Shown here: positions 24,583 to 33,739 of the stretch, one piece after another
Layout: each line of letters opens with the position of its first letter
Numbering within the stretch: the first letter of the stretch is position 1
Assembly: GCF_050563525.1 (NCBI RefSeq)
Contig: NZ_JBNXUN010000017.1
Location: forward strand, 29,869 to 93,868
Source: Falsiroseomonas sp050563525
Lineage (GTDB): Bacteria; Pseudomonadota; Alphaproteobacteria; Acetobacterales; Acetobacteraceae
Length of the DNA stretch: 64,000 nt
Direction: 5' to 3'
Notes under the pieces: model-generated
Seen by the model: the letters and a program-made list of their open reading frames with translations, nothing else
What the model was told of the DNA's origin: nothing
Database searches by the model: none
Made by a program: the position numbers and the translations under genes

Positions 24583-25494
24583 ATGATGCTCGAGGGCAAG
24601 GTTGCCGTCGTCACCGGGGCCGGTGGCGGCATCGGGCGGGAGATCGCGCTGGCCATGGCGCTGGCCGGTGCCTCCGTCGTGGTCAACGACATTGGCGCCA
24701 GCCTGACCGGCGAGGGCCCGACCAGCGCAACCCCCGGTGAGCAGACCGTCGCCATCATCGCGCAGCGCGGCGGCCAGGCGGTGGTGAACACGGACAGCGT
24801 GGCGGACTGGTCTAGCGCCCAGCGCATCGTGGCGCAGGCGGTGGACACCTACGGCCACATCGACATCGTCGTGAACAATGCCGGCATTCTCCGGGATCAG
24901 ATTTTCCACAAGATGTCGCCTGAGGAATGGCTGACCGTCGTCGGCGTCCACCTCAACGGGTCCTTCTTCGTCAGCCGCGCGGCCGCGGAACATTTCCGGA
25001 AGCAAGGCAGCGGCGCCTATGTGCACATGACCTCGACCTCCGGCCTCATCGGCAATTTCGGCCAGGCGAACTACTCTGCTGCCAAGCTGGGCGTGGCAGC
25101 GCTTTCCAAGTCCATCGCGCTCGACATGCAGCGCTTCGGCGTGCGCTCCAACTGCATCGCGCCCTTCGCCTGGTCGCGCATGACGAGTTCGATCCCCGCG
25201 ACTACGGACGCCGAGAAGGCCCGCGTCGCGCGGATGCAGCAGATGACGCCGGAGAAGAACGCGCCGCTCGCGGTTTTCCTCGCCAGCGACGCCGCGAAGG
25301 ACGTCACCGGCCAGATTTTCGCGGCCCGGCACAATGAGCTGTTCCTGTTCAGCCACCCGCGCCCGATCCGCAGCGCCCATCGCGGGGAGGGCTGGACGCC
25401 GGAATCCATCGCCGAGACCGCACTCCCCGCCTTCCGCGCCAGCTTCCAGCCGCTGGATCGCAGCGGCGACGTCTTCGGTTGGGACCCGATCTGA
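24583..25494 (+). CDS. Short-chain dehydrogenase/reductase (3-hydroxyacyl-CoA-dehydrogenase-like), 303 aa
   Basis: NAD(P)-binding SDR with cofactor motif TGAGGGIG at 11-18, NNAG in VVNNAGILRD, catalytic Ser in MTSTSGLIG, and YSAAK as the Tyr-Lys pair. The long insertion after the first beta-alpha unit and the C-terminal extension of about 45 residues (ending VFGWDPI) resemble peroxisomal multifunctional enzyme type 2 / 17-beta-HSD4 dehydrogenase domains, which act on 3-hydroxyacyl-CoA. The stop overlaps the acyl-CoA dehydrogenase start as TGATG. It opens a rightward run of five genes that fits degradation of an acyl-CoA compound. Confidence 0.88.
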   Translation: MMLEGKVAVVTGAGGGIGREIALAMALAGASVVVNDIGASLTGEGPTSATPGEQTVAIIAQRGGQAVVNTDSVADWSSAQRIVAQAVDTYGHIDIVVNNAGILRDQIFHKMSPEEWLTVVGVHLNGSFFVSRAAAEHFRKQGSGAYVHMTSTSGLIGNFGQANYSAAKLGVAALSKSIALDMQRFGVRSNCIAPFAWSRMTSSIPATTDAEKARVARMQQMTPEKNAPLAVFLASDAAKDVTGQIFAARHNELFLFSHPRPIRSAHRGEGWTPESIAETALPAFRASFQPLDRSGDVFGWDPI

Positions 25495-26645
25495 TGGATT
25501 TCTCCCTCACCGAGGAACAGGTCGCCTTCCAGGACAGCGTGCGCCGCTTCGCGGAAGCGCACCTGGCGAAGGACGCCCTGCCGCGCGCGCATGACGAGCG
25601 CTTTCCCTGGGACGTCGCCAGGCTGATGGCCGAGAACGGCCTGTTCGGCATCATGGTGCCGGAGGAAGACGGCGGCCAGGGCGGCACACTGTTCGACGCG
25701 GTGCTGGCGATGGAACAGATCGCCTATGTCTGCCCACGCAGCGCCGACGTGCTCCAGGCCGGCAATTTCGGCGCTTTTCGTACCTTCGCCGAATATGCGA
25801 CGCCGGGGCAGAAGGAGAAATACTTCACGCCGCTGCTGAAGGGCGAAACCATCGCCGCCGTCGGCATGACCGAGCCCGATGCCGGCAGCGCGCTGACCGA
25901 TTTGAAGACCACCTGCACGAAGGACGGCAACGGCTTCCGCCTCAACGGTGGCAAGGTGTTCACCTCCAACACGGAAGATGCCGGCGTCTTCGTCATCTAC
26001 TGCCGCTTCGGACCGGGCGTGAACGGCATCGGCAGCGTCATCGTCGAGCGCGGCATGGATGGCTTCCGACTCGGCCAACCCAGCCGCTACATGAACGGCG
26101 AGACCTGGTGCGCGCTGTATTTCGACAACGTCTTCATCCCGGCGGAAAACGTGCTGCTGGGCGAGGGCGGCTTCCGCAAGCAGATCGCCGGCTTCAACGT
26201 GGAACGCGCCGGCAACACGACCCGCGCATTGGCGCTGGGGGAATATTGCTTCCGCCAGGCCAAGGCGCATGCCGAACAGCGCAAGCAGTTCGGCCGCGCG
26301 CTGATGGAATTCCAGGGCCTGCAATGGAAGTTCGCGGAAATGCGCGTGGCGCTCGATAGCGCGCAGCTCCTGCTGTACCGCGCCGCGGTCCGCGCCAAGG
26401 ACGGGCTGCCGGATCCGCAGGACGTGGCATTGGCGAAATACGCCTGCAACCAGGCCGGCTGGATGGCCTCCAACGAATCCATGCAGATCATGGGCGGCAC
26501 CGGCTACAGCCAGGACCTTCTCATCGAATACTGCGTCCGCAAGACGCGCGGCTGGATGATTGCCGGCGGCAGCCTCGAGATGATGAAGAACCGCATCGCG
26601 GAGGGTGTCTTCGGCCGCAGCTTCTCCCAGCGGCCACCCAAGTGA
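25494..26645 (+). CDS. Acyl-CoA dehydrogenase family protein, 383 aa
   Basis: FAD enzyme introducing an alpha-beta double bond into an acyl-CoA. The family's three regions are present: an N-terminal helical part (MDFSLTEEQ), the FAD-binding strand region AVGMTEPDAGSALTDLKTTC with later GGKVFTSN, and the C-terminal helical domain with AEQRKQFGRALMEFQGLQWK and IMGGTGYSQDLLIEYCVRKTRG. Start by TGATG overlap with the SDR. The catalytic Glu position cannot be fixed by eye; E528-type (ILEE) sequence is absent here and the region reads LIEYCVRK. Substrate chain unknown. Confidence 0.92.
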   Translation: MDFSLTEEQVAFQDSVRRFAEAHLAKDALPRAHDERFPWDVARLMAENGLFGIMVPEEDGGQGGTLFDAVLAMEQIAYVCPRSADVLQAGNFGAFRTFAEYATPGQKEKYFTPLLKGETIAAVGMTEPDAGSALTDLKTTCTKDGNGFRLNGGKVFTSNTEDAGVFVIYCRFGPGVNGIGSVIVERGMDGFRLGQPSRYMNGETWCALYFDNVFIPAENVLLGEGGFRKQIAGFNVERAGNTTRALALGEYCFRQAKAHAEQRKQFGRALMEFQGLQWKFAEMRVALDSAQLLLYRAAVRAKDGLPDPQDVALAKYACNQAGWMASNESMQIMGGTGYSQDLLIEYCVRKTRGWMIAGGSLEMMKNRIAEGVFGRSFSQRPPK

Positions 26646-28690
26646 CATCGCTCACCCCAACGCTACTGAACCAGGCGCTGCTGAACCCGCGCCGCATCGC
26701 CCTCATCGGCGCCTCCGCCGACGAGCAGCGCCTGACCGCCCGCCCACAGCGCTACCTGCGCCGCCACGGCTTTGCGGGCGAGCTGTTCCCGGTGAATCCG
26801 CGCGCGGCGGAGGTGCTGGGCGAGCGTGCCTACGCCACCCTCGCCGACATCCCCGGCGAGATCGACTTCGCCTACATCCTGCTCGGCACCGATAACGTCG
26901 AGGCGCAGGTCACGGCTGTTGCGGCGCGCGGCATCCCTGTCGCCTGCATCCTGGCCGATGGCTTCGCCGAAGCCGGGCCGCAGGGCGCTGCCCTGCAGGC
27001 GCGCGTGCTCGCCGCCGCCCAGGCCGGTGGCGTCCGCCTGCTCGGCCCCAATTCCATGGGCATCGTCAACTCGCACGCCCGCACCGCGCTGACCACCAAC
27101 GCCGCACTGGAAGCCGATGCGCTGCCGCCCGGCCGCGTCGCGCTGGTCTCGCAATCCGGCTCCATGATGGGCGCGCTGCTGTCGCGCGGCGCGGCGCGCG
27201 GCCTGGGCTTTTCCCACCTCATCGGCACCGGTAACGAGGCCGACCTGACGGCGGGCGAAATTTCTTCCCTGCTGCTCGACGACCCGCAGGTCGATGTCGT
27301 CGCGCTGTTCCTGGAGGCGATCCGCGCGCCGGAGCAACTCGCCACCGCCGCCCGCAAGGCGCGCGACCTCGGCAAACCCATCGTTGCGCTGAAACTCGGC
27401 CGCAGCCCCTTCGGCGCCGAGCTCGCCACCAGCCACACCGGCGCGCTCGCCGGCAGCGATGCAGCGGCGGAGGCGTTCTTCCGTGCCCATGGCATCCTGC
27501 GCGTGACGATGCTGGAGGCGCTGCTGGAACTGCCGCTGCTGGTCGCCGGCCGCCGCCCACCGGCCCACACCCACCGCGCGGTCAGCGTGATGACGACGAC
27601 GGGCGGCGGCGGCGCGCTTGCCGTCGATGCGCTCGGCGTGCTGGGCATCGAGGCGCGCAAGCCGGATGCGGCCGCCGCCGCGAAGCTGGAGGCCGCCAGC
27701 CTCAACGCCCATTCGCGCCTGCTCGACATGACGCTGGCCGGTACGCGGCCCGATCGTGTCATGGCGGCACTCGATGCGCTACGGGCGGCGGAGGACACCG
27801 ACCTGGTGCTGGCCGTCGTCGGCAGTTCCGCGCAATTCCGACCAAAAGACGCCGTTGGCGGCATCGTCGAGGGCGCGAAGGCACCAGGAAAGCCCGTCGC
27901 CGCCTTCCTCGCCCCGCAGGCGGAGGCATCCCTTCGCCTGCTGGCGGAATCCGGCATCGCCGCCTTCCGCACCGCCGAATCCGCGGCCGACTGCATCAAC
28001 GCCTTCTGCAACTGGCAGGCCCCGCGCGAGATCCAGCCCGCCACGCCGCCCACGATCGCGCTTCCCGACTATCCCGACGAGGCCGATGCACGGGAGGTCT
28101 TCGCCGCCCTCGGCCTCGCCTCCCCCTTCGCCATCATGCAGGACAAGCCACCGGACGGGCTACGCTACCCCGTTGCCCTGAAGATCCTCTCGCCCGACCT
28201 CGCCCACAAGACGGAGGTCGGCGGCGTCGCCCTGAACATCCCGGACGAGGCTGCGCTGCGTGAGGCCGCCGCCGCCATGCGCGCCCGCGTCTCCGCCGCA
28301 GCACCCGGCGCCCGCATCACAGGCCTGCTGGTGCAGCCGATGGCGAAGGGGCTGGCGGAGGCGATCCTCGGCTTCCGGCAGGACCCCGAAGTCGGCCCGG
28401 TGGTGCTGCTCGGCGCCGGCGGCGTGCTGTCCGAACTGCATCGCGACGTGGCGCTTCGCCTGGCGCCGGTGGACCTGGCGGAGGCGCATGCGATGATCGC
28501 CGAGGTCCGCGCCCTGAAGCCGCTGACTGGCTGGCGCAACCTGCCGAAAGGGGACCTGGAGGCGCTGGCCGCTGCCGTCGTCGCCGTCTCCCGCCTGACC
28601 GGCATCGCGGAGGCGGAGATCAACCCGCTGATCGTCGGCCGCCCCGGCGAGGGCGTGACCGTCGCCGATGCCTGGGTGGTGCGAGGCTGA
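26642..28690 (+). CDS. NDP-forming acyl-CoA synthetase (acetate-CoA ligase family), 682 aa
   Basis: Single-chain ADP-forming acyl-CoA synthetase. Domains in order: CoA-binding Rossmann domain (RRIALIGASADEQRLT; about 10-140), succinyl-CoA-ligase-like CoA domain (RVALVSQSGSMMGALLSRG; 155-290) with phosphohistidine His265 in TSHTGALAGSDAA, then a third flavodoxin-like part, and an ATP-grasp domain from about residue 470 (ALKILSPDLAHKTEVGGVAL, VLLGAGGVLSEL, EINPLIV). It activates a carboxylic acid to the CoA ester reversibly. The GTG start overlaps the dehydrogenase stop by 4 bp, so the two are coupled. Substrate unknown. Confidence 0.92.
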   Translation: MTSLTPTLLNQALLNPRRIALIGASADEQRLTARPQRYLRRHGFAGELFPVNPRAAEVLGERAYATLADIPGEIDFAYILLGTDNVEAQVTAVAARGIPVACILADGFAEAGPQGAALQARVLAAAQAGGVRLLGPNSMGIVNSHARTALTTNAALEADALPPGRVALVSQSGSMMGALLSRGAARGLGFSHLIGTGNEADLTAGEISSLLLDDPQVDVVALFLEAIRAPEQLATAARKARDLGKPIVALKLGRSPFGAELATSHTGALAGSDAAAEAFFRAHGILRVTMLEALLELPLLVAGRRPPAHTHRAVSVMTTTGGGGALAVDALGVLGIEARKPDAAAAAKLEAASLNAHSRLLDMTLAGTRPDRVMAALDALRAAEDTDLVLAVVGSSAQFRPKDAVGGIVEGAKAPGKPVAAFLAPQAEASLRLLAESGIAAFRTAESAADCINAFCNWQAPREIQPATPPTIALPDYPDEADAREVFAALGLASPFAIMQDKPPDGLRYPVALKILSPDLAHKTEVGGVALNIPDEAALREAAAAMRARVSAAAPGARITGLLVQPMAKGLAEAILGFRQDPEVGPVVLLGAGGVLSELHRDVALRLAPVDLAEAHAMIAEVRALKPLTGWRNLPKGDLEALAAAVVAVSRLTGIAEAEINPLIVGRPGEGVTVADAWVVRG

Positions 28691-28713
28691 ACCGCGTGGC
28701 AGGCTGCCGCCCC

Positions 28714-29523
28714 ATGGATGCCGAAGCCCTGATCCGCGCCCGCTACGGCGCGCTGCCCTTCTCGCCGCCCGAAATCCCGGCCGGCCTCGCCATGCTGCTC
28801 GACCGCCGCGTGACCCGCCGCTACCGCCCGGACCCGGTGCCGGATGCGCTGCTGGACGCGGTGCTGGCCGGCGCGCAATCGGCGCCCGCGAAGTCCGACC
28901 TGCAGCAATACTCCATCCTTGTCACACGCGACCCGGCGAAGATCTGCGCCGTGGCGGATGCCATCGGCACCATGCCCTGGATCAAGGAAGCACCCATCCT
29001 GCTGCTGTTTTGCGGCGACATCCGCCGCGGCCGCCAGGTCTGCGCGCAGCACGGCCGCGTCCACGCCAATGACAGCATCGACACCTTCCTGAACGCCTCC
29101 GCCGACGCGGCACTGGCGCTCGGCTTCTGCGTCATGGCGGCGGAGGCGGTGGGCCTCGGCACCTGCCCGATCTCCTATGTCCGCAACAACCTCGATCTTG
29201 TGCAGAAGCTGTTCGGCCTGCCGGAAGGGGTGTTCCCGCTCGCCGGCCTGACCCTCGGCTTTCCCGCCGCGCGCAACGAGATCTCGCCGCGCCTGCCGCC
29301 CTCGGTCGTCGTGCACCGCGAGACCTACGACGACAGCGGCCTCGCCGCCGCCCTGCCCCCCTATGACGCGCTCCGCCCGCCTGGCAAGCCGCGCTATCCG
29401 AACGTGCACGGCCCGAAGCCGGAAGGCTGCACCTGGTCGGACAACGCCGCGCGCCAGCTTTCGGTGCCGGAGCGTGCGAATTTCCGCGAATGGCTCGCCA
29501 GCCAGGACATCCACCTTGGCTGA
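28714..29523 (+). CDS. Nitroreductase family protein, 269 aa
   Basis: FMN-dependent nitroreductase-fold flavoprotein. The N-terminal FMN-binding pattern is RRVTRRYRPDPVPDALLDAV, with GAQSAPAKSDLQQYSI as the second contact, and LGTCPISYVRNN plus GVFPLAGLTLGFPA as the C-terminal flavin region, as in NfsA/YcnD types (about 250-270 residues). These enzymes reduce quinones, nitro compounds or flavins with NAD(P)H. I use the ATG at 28714; a GTG six codons earlier is equally possible since neither has a clear ribosome site. It follows the synthetase gene by 23 bp, and its stop overlaps the Nudix start. Confidence 0.88.
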   Translation: MDAEALIRARYGALPFSPPEIPAGLAMLLDRRVTRRYRPDPVPDALLDAVLAGAQSAPAKSDLQQYSILVTRDPAKICAVADAIGTMPWIKEAPILLLFCGDIRRGRQVCAQHGRVHANDSIDTFLNASADAALALGFCVMAAEAVGLGTCPISYVRNNLDLVQKLFGLPEGVFPLAGLTLGFPAARNEISPRLPPSVVVHRETYDDSGLAAALPPYDALRPPGKPRYPNVHGPKPEGCTWSDNAARQLSVPERANFREWLASQDIHLG

Positions 29524-30193
29524 CGCAACCGCCGACAACCCCGGCGGCACCGGAGACCTGGTCCCGGCACCGCGCAAGCGCGCGGTAAAGCCGCGCCATG
29601 CCGCCAGCCTGATCGTCTGGCGGCAAGGGTCCGGCGAGCCCGAGATCCTGATGGGCATGCGCCACGCCAAGCACAAATTCATGCCGAGCGTGCTGGTCTT
29701 CCCGGGCGGCCGCGTCGATCGCGGCGACCACCGCGTGCGCGTGCTGTCCGAATTGAAGCCGGAGACGCTGGCCCTGCTCGGCCATCGCGCGCCACCCTCC
29801 CTCGCCCGTGCTCTCGGCGTTGCGGCCGTGCGCGAGTTGTTCGAGGAAACCGGCCTGCTGCTCGGCGACCGGCAAGGCGAACGCCTGCTCGCGGACCTCG
29901 CGCCGCTCGACTACCTGTGCCGCGCCGTGACGCCCACCCGCCGCAGCATGCGCTTCGATGCCCGCTTCCTGATTGCGCCTGCCGAATCCGTGCGCGGCGA
30001 GATAGGTGGGTCCGGCGAGCTGGAGGGCCTGGCCTGGTACAGGCTGTCGGATGCGCGCGCGGCAAAGCTCGCCGACATCACCGCGATGATCCTGAACGAG
30101 TTTTCCGAGTGGCTGACGGTGCCGCCGGACCAGCGCGCGGCGCGGCCCAAAATCGTCTATCGCGGCAACGACAACCGGATGAGCGACGAGTAG
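29516..30193 (+). CDS. Nudix hydrolase with split Nudix box (NUDT19/CoA-diphosphatase-like), 225 aa
   Basis: Cuts a nucleoside diphosphate linked to another group. The Nudix box is present but interrupted: FPGGR at 62-66 is separated from RELFEETG (106-113) by about 40 residues instead of the usual seven. That insertion is characteristic of the NUDT19/RP2p subfamily, which hydrolyses CoA and acyl-CoA. Together with the upstream acyl-CoA genes this suggests CoA turnover, an inference. The TTG start (LADATADNPG) has AGGA eight bases upstream and overlaps the nitroreductase end by 8 bp. It converges on the MBL gene with a single base between the stops. Confidence 0.87.
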   Translation: MADATADNPGGTGDLVPAPRKRAVKPRHAASLIVWRQGSGEPEILMGMRHAKHKFMPSVLVFPGGRVDRGDHRVRVLSELKPETLALLGHRAPPSLARALGVAAVRELFEETGLLLGDRQGERLLADLAPLDYLCRAVTPTRRSMRFDARFLIAPAESVRGEIGGSGELEGLAWYRLSDARAAKLADITAMILNEFSEWLTVPPDQRAARPKIVYRGNDNRMSDE

Positions 30194-30194
30194 C

Positions 30195-31061
30195 TCAGCG
30201 CGGCTCGAACGCCTCCCCGTCCCGCGCCGCCGCGCCCTCGGCCTCAAGCTTGATGAGATGCGCCAGCAGGCTGCGCGCCGCGGCCGGCACCAGCTTCATC
30301 TCCAGCACCGGGCCATAGACCGCCGGCACCAGGTCCAGCGCCGTCGCGCGTCGCGCCGCACGCAGCGCATCCAGCACCTTCGCCTCGCGTTCGAGACGAT
30401 GCGCCGCCAGAGCCGCGACGAAGGGCGCCGGGTTCGGCAAGGGCGGGCCGTGGCCGGGCAGGTACAGATGCGCCTCCCGCTGCGCCAGCTTGGCCAGGGA
30501 TTCCATATAGGCCGCCATGTCGCCATCGGGCGGGCTGACCACGGTTGTCGACCAGCTCATCACATGGTCGGCGCTGAACATCACGCCGTCCTCCCGAGCC
30601 AGGCACAGATGGTTGGCGCAGTGGCCGGGCGTATGGATGGCGTGCAGGCCGAACTCCTCCAGCACCGCGCCATCCGCCAGCGTCACATCCGGGGAGAAGC
30701 CGTGGTCGCCGCCCTCGCCGCCCTGGTCCGGCGGGGTCATGTGCGGGCCGAAGCCGTGGCTTGGCGCACCTGTCGCGTCCTGCAAGGCCGCAACGCCCGG
30801 CGAATGGTCACGATGCGTGTGGCTGACCAGGATGTGGCTGATCGCCTCGCCGGCCGTGGCGCGCAGGATGGCCTCCAGATGCGCCGCATCCTCCGGCCCC
30901 GGGTCCAGCACCGCCACACGGCCCTGCCCTATCAGGTAGGTGTTGGTGCCGCGCCAGGTGAAGGGCCCCGGATTGCCGCACAGGATGCGGCGCACGCCCG
31001 GCGCCACCTGCTGCACCACGCCCACCGGCAGCGCGTCCTCGCGCAGGAAAGGAATGCTCAT
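30195..31061 (-). CDS. MBL-fold metallo-hydrolase, LACTB2-like, 288 aa
   Basis: Metallo-beta-lactamase-fold hydrolase. The metal motif HxHxDH is SHTHRDHSPG, with further ligands in TPGHCANHLCLA, FSADHVMSWSTTV and the late His of YLPGHGPPL. The start GNPGPFTWRGTNTYLIG and the C-terminal winged-helix-like LIKLEAEG match the LACTB2 family, whose human member is an RNA endonuclease; bacterial roles are not established. The ATG overlaps the stop of the EamA gene as ATGA. It is last in a leftward run and ends 1 bp from the convergent Nudix gene. Confidence 0.9.
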   Translation of the reverse strand: MSIPFLREDALPVGVVQQVAPGVRRILCGNPGPFTWRGTNTYLIGQGRVAVLDPGPEDAAHLEAILRATAGEAISHILVSHTHRDHSPGVAALQDATGAPSHGFGPHMTPPDQGGEGGDHGFSPDVTLADGAVLEEFGLHAIHTPGHCANHLCLAREDGVMFSADHVMSWSTTVVSPPDGDMAAYMESLAKLAQREAHLYLPGHGPPLPNPAPFVAALAAHRLEREAKVLDALRAARRATALDLVPAVYGPVLEMKLVPAAARSLLAHLIKLEAEGAAARDGEAFEPR

Positions 31062-31969
31062 CGCTTCTTGCGCCCCAGCAGGATTTCGCGCCGCATGATG
31101 TACAGGCTCGCCACCACGATCAACGCCGCGCCGCCCAGCGTCGAGACGCCCGGCACGTCGCCGAAGGCCGCCCATCCGAACAGCACCGCCCATAGCAGCG
31201 ACGAATAGGAATAGGGTGCGAGGAACGACACCTGCGCGCTGGCCCAGGCCTCCGTCAACAGCACCTGGGCGGCGCCGCCGATCAGCCCGATCAGGACCAG
31301 CAACACCAGGTCGGACGGCCCCGGCCAGACCCAGGCAAAAGGCATGGCGAACAGGGTGAAGAAGGTCATCAGCAGCGATTGCCACAGCACGATCGTAGCC
31401 GAGGATTCGCTGCCCGACAGCGTCCGCACCAGCATCGTGGTGCCCGCCGAGAACATCCCATGCGCCACCGCCGCAATCATTCCCCAGCGCGCCGCGCCGC
31501 CGAAATCCCCGGTGAAGGCGCCCTGCCCCAGCGCGATGACAAGGATGCCGAGGAAGCCCACCAGCACCGCGCCCCCCCGATGGATGCCGACCTTCTCGCC
31601 CAGCAGCGGAATCGACAGCAGCGTGACGAACAGCGGCGTGGTGTTGGTCAGGGCGGTATGCTCGGCCAGCGGCAGCAGCGTCAGCGCGTAGAAGGAACAG
31701 GCCTGCGCCGCCGTGCCCGTCATCGCCCGCAGCACATGCGCGGGGAAGCGCTTGGTCCTCAGCACGCCGGCGACATCGCCGCGCAGCCCGGTGAGGCGCA
31801 GGACGATGATCATCACAACCGGCAGGGCGAAGGCGCTGCGAAAGAACATGATTTCGGTGAAGGGAATGCGCCCGCCGAGTTCCTTCACCAGCACGCTCAT
31901 CGCCGCGAACAGCGCGCAGGCCAGCAGCATGAAGGTCATGCCGCGCTTCGGGTCGTGCCTGAGGGCCAC
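31058..31969 (-). CDS. EamA/DMT-family transporter 1, 303 aa
   Basis: Ten-helix drug/metabolite-type exporter made of two EamA repeats, residues about 18-150 and 165-297. Both repeats end in the usual L-x-E pattern (IPLLGEKV in the first; SLLWAVLFGW in the second). The C-terminus RREILLGRKKR is basic and cytoplasmic. Starts with GTG overlapping the upstream stop (TAGTG). It is followed in overlap by the MBL gene. Substrate unknown; EamA proteins export amino acids, metabolites or drugs. Confidence 0.88.
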   Translation of the reverse strand: MALRHDPKRGMTFMLLACALFAAMSVLVKELGGRIPFTEIMFFRSAFALPVVMIIVLRLTGLRGDVAGVLRTKRFPAHVLRAMTGTAAQACSFYALTLLPLAEHTALTNTTPLFVTLLSIPLLGEKVGIHRGGAVLVGFLGILVIALGQGAFTGDFGGAARWGMIAAVAHGMFSAGTTMLVRTLSGSESSATIVLWQSLLMTFFTLFAMPFAWVWPGPSDLVLLVLIGLIGGAAQVLLTEAWASAQVSFLAPYSYSSLLWAVLFGWAAFGDVPGVSTLGGAALIVVASLYIMRREILLGRKKR

Positions 31970-32913
31970 TATCGAAGCCCCGCCGCGCGATCCTCGCGCC
32001 GCCGCACCTGTTCCCGGTGCAGGTTGTACAGCCCTGCCGCGATGACGACGACGGCGCCCGCCACGGTGTTCCAGGCCGGCACCTCCGCCCAGATCAGGAA
32101 GCCCAGCACCCCGCCCCACAACAACGTGGTGTATTCATAAGGCGCCAGCACGGACACCGGCGCGATAGCGAAGGCGCGGGAGAACAGCAAATGCGCGCAG
32201 CCATTCGCCATGCCGAGGAAGGCGAGGCAGACAAAGACCTCCCACCGCGGCACCAGCGGGCCGAGCGGCGGGAACACCGGCAGCAGCAGCAGCCCCACCG
32301 GCACATGCGCCGCCAGCAGCCAGAAAGCGATGGCCTGCGGCGTGTCGGTCGCCGCCAGCACCCGCGTCCAGATCCGCGTCAGCCCGAGCGTCGCGGCACC
32401 TGCCAGCAGCATCGCCGCCTCCCACCGCCACAACTCGCCACCGGGTTGCAGGATGATCATCACCCCGGCGAAGCCGACGCAGGTGCTCGTCCAGCGCCGC
32501 CAGCCCACCTTCTCCCCGAGCAGCGGAATCGCCAGCACGGTCATGATCAGCGGCGCCGCCGCATTCACGGCGTAGGAGGCCCCGAGCGGAAACGCATTGA
32601 ACCAGGCCAGGTAGAACGCCACCGTGACGATGCAGTGCATCGAGGACCGCAGCGCCAGCAGCGGCTTGCGTACCGGCGCCAGCCCGCGCCCGCGCACCAG
32701 CAGCGCGATCGCCAGCATGCCGAAGACGCCGCGCCAGATCATGGCGACGGCAACGCCAACCTCCGGCAGCGCCCACTTCACCGCGGCATCCGCGGCCGAA
32801 ATCACCGTATAGCCGGCGACGATGATGCCGATGCCGCGCAGCGTGTCCTGCGCCAGGGGCAGCCGCGACAGCAGGACGCGCCCCGCCGTCGCGGCGGGTT
32901 GTCGGTCAGCCAA
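31969..32913 (-). CDS. EamA/DMT-family transporter 2, 314 aa
   Basis: A second ten-helix EamA transporter directly upstream of the first and similar in layout. It has two EamA repeats, IPLLGEKVGWRRW closing the first and PYEYTTLLWGGVLGFLIWAEVP in the second. The first helix lies around GIGIIVAGYTVISAADAAVK. The TTG start at 32913 overlaps the dehydratase end by 8 bp but has a weak ribosome site; a later GTG (VLLSRLPL) is possible. The tandem arrangement suggests duplication, although the two copies have diverged. Substrate unknown. Confidence 0.87.
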   Translation of the reverse strand: MADRQPAATAGRVLLSRLPLAQDTLRGIGIIVAGYTVISAADAAVKWALPEVGVAVAMIWRGVFGMLAIALLVRGRGLAPVRKPLLALRSSMHCIVTVAFYLAWFNAFPLGASYAVNAAAPLIMTVLAIPLLGEKVGWRRWTSTCVGFAGVMIILQPGGELWRWEAAMLLAGAATLGLTRIWTRVLAATDTPQAIAFWLLAAHVPVGLLLLPVFPPLGPLVPRWEVFVCLAFLGMANGCAHLLFSRAFAIAPVSVLAPYEYTTLLWGGVLGFLIWAEVPAWNTVAGAVVVIAAGLYNLHREQVRRREDRAAGLR

Positions 32914-33739
32914 CTGCGTCGGCCAGTTCCGCCTCGGCCTGCATGCAGGTGGCGCCGGTGTCGTCGCGCGTCTCGAGCATCACCTGCTCGCCCTGCACCC
33001 GGCCGAGCACCGTCAGCGCGCGGCCGTCGAAGGCGGGGCGGCGGCCGCGGAAGGCGAAGCGGTGCAGGCGCTTCCCGGAGGCGCTGTCCAGCGCGTGCTG
33101 CGCCATCAGCGTCGCCTGCAAGGGGCCATGCACAACCAGGCCGGGATAGCCCTCCACACCCGTGACGTAGGGATGGTCATAGTGGATTCGGTGGCCGTTG
33201 CCGGTCAGCGCCGAATATCGGAACAGCATCACCGCATCCGGCAGCACCGTGACGGTGGTCGCATCGGGCCAGTCCGGCGCCGCCGCGCCAGGCTTTACCG
33301 CGCTGCCCTCCGCCCCGCGATAGACGATGTCCTGCTCCTCCTCCAGCGCCAGGCCCGCCGGGCCGTGCAGCAGGTGCCCCACGGTGACGAAGACCAGCCG
33401 GCCCGATCCGCCGGCTTTCTCCTCCACCTTCAGGATGGTGCTGGTGCGTGTCACCTCGTCATCCGCATGCAGCGCCACCGGATGGAAGCGCAGCCGCCCG
33501 CCGGCCCACATGCGGCGCGGCAGGTCGTGCACCGGCGGCAGGAAGCCGCCGCGTTTCGGGTGGCCGTCCGGCCCGATCCCCTCCGGCATCACCCAGTCCT
33601 GGAACAGCATCCAGTGCCACAGCGGCGGCAGTTCGGTAGGCACCTTCCGGCCCAGGGTGGCCGCCAGGCCACGCAGCAGGCGCGGGTCGATGCGGTCCTC
33701 GCGGGTTTCGGTACGGCCGACATAGTCTTCGTGCGACAT
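32906..33739 (-). CDS. MaoC-like acyl dehydratase (FAS1-like / mesaconyl-CoA hydratase type), 277 aa
   Basis: Double hot-dog protein of the group that includes human HTD2 and mesaconyl-C4-CoA hydratase. The N-terminal hot-dog covers residues about 5-130 (GRTETREDRIDPRLLRGLAA, LPPLWHWMLFQDWV). The C-terminal one contains the catalytic region FRYSALTGNGHRIHYDHPYV with the R-hydratase Asp/His pair arranged as N-x-H-x-I-H-Y-D, and YPGLVVHGPLQATLM. It hydrates or dehydrates an enoyl-CoA. The ATG overlaps the membrane glycosyltransferase-like gene's stop as TGATG. Substrate unknown; could work with the acyl-CoA genes to its left. Confidence 0.88.
   Translation of the reverse strand: MSHEDYVGRTETREDRIDPRLLRGLAATLGRKVPTELPPLWHWMLFQDWVMPEGIGPDGHPKRGGFLPPVHDLPRRMWAGGRLRFHPVALHADDEVTRTSTILKVEEKAGGSGRLVFVTVGHLLHGPAGLALEEEQDIVYRGAEGSAVKPGAAAPDWPDATTVTVLPDAVMLFRYSALTGNGHRIHYDHPYVTGVEGYPGLVVHGPLQATLMAQHALDSASGKRLHRFAFRGRRPAFDGRALTVLGRVQGEQVMLETRDDTGATCMQAEAELADAVG

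Noticed and set aside
31058..32913. Recent tandem duplication of an EamA gene
   Set aside because: The two products share layout but little sequence identity by eye, so the duplication, if any, is old.
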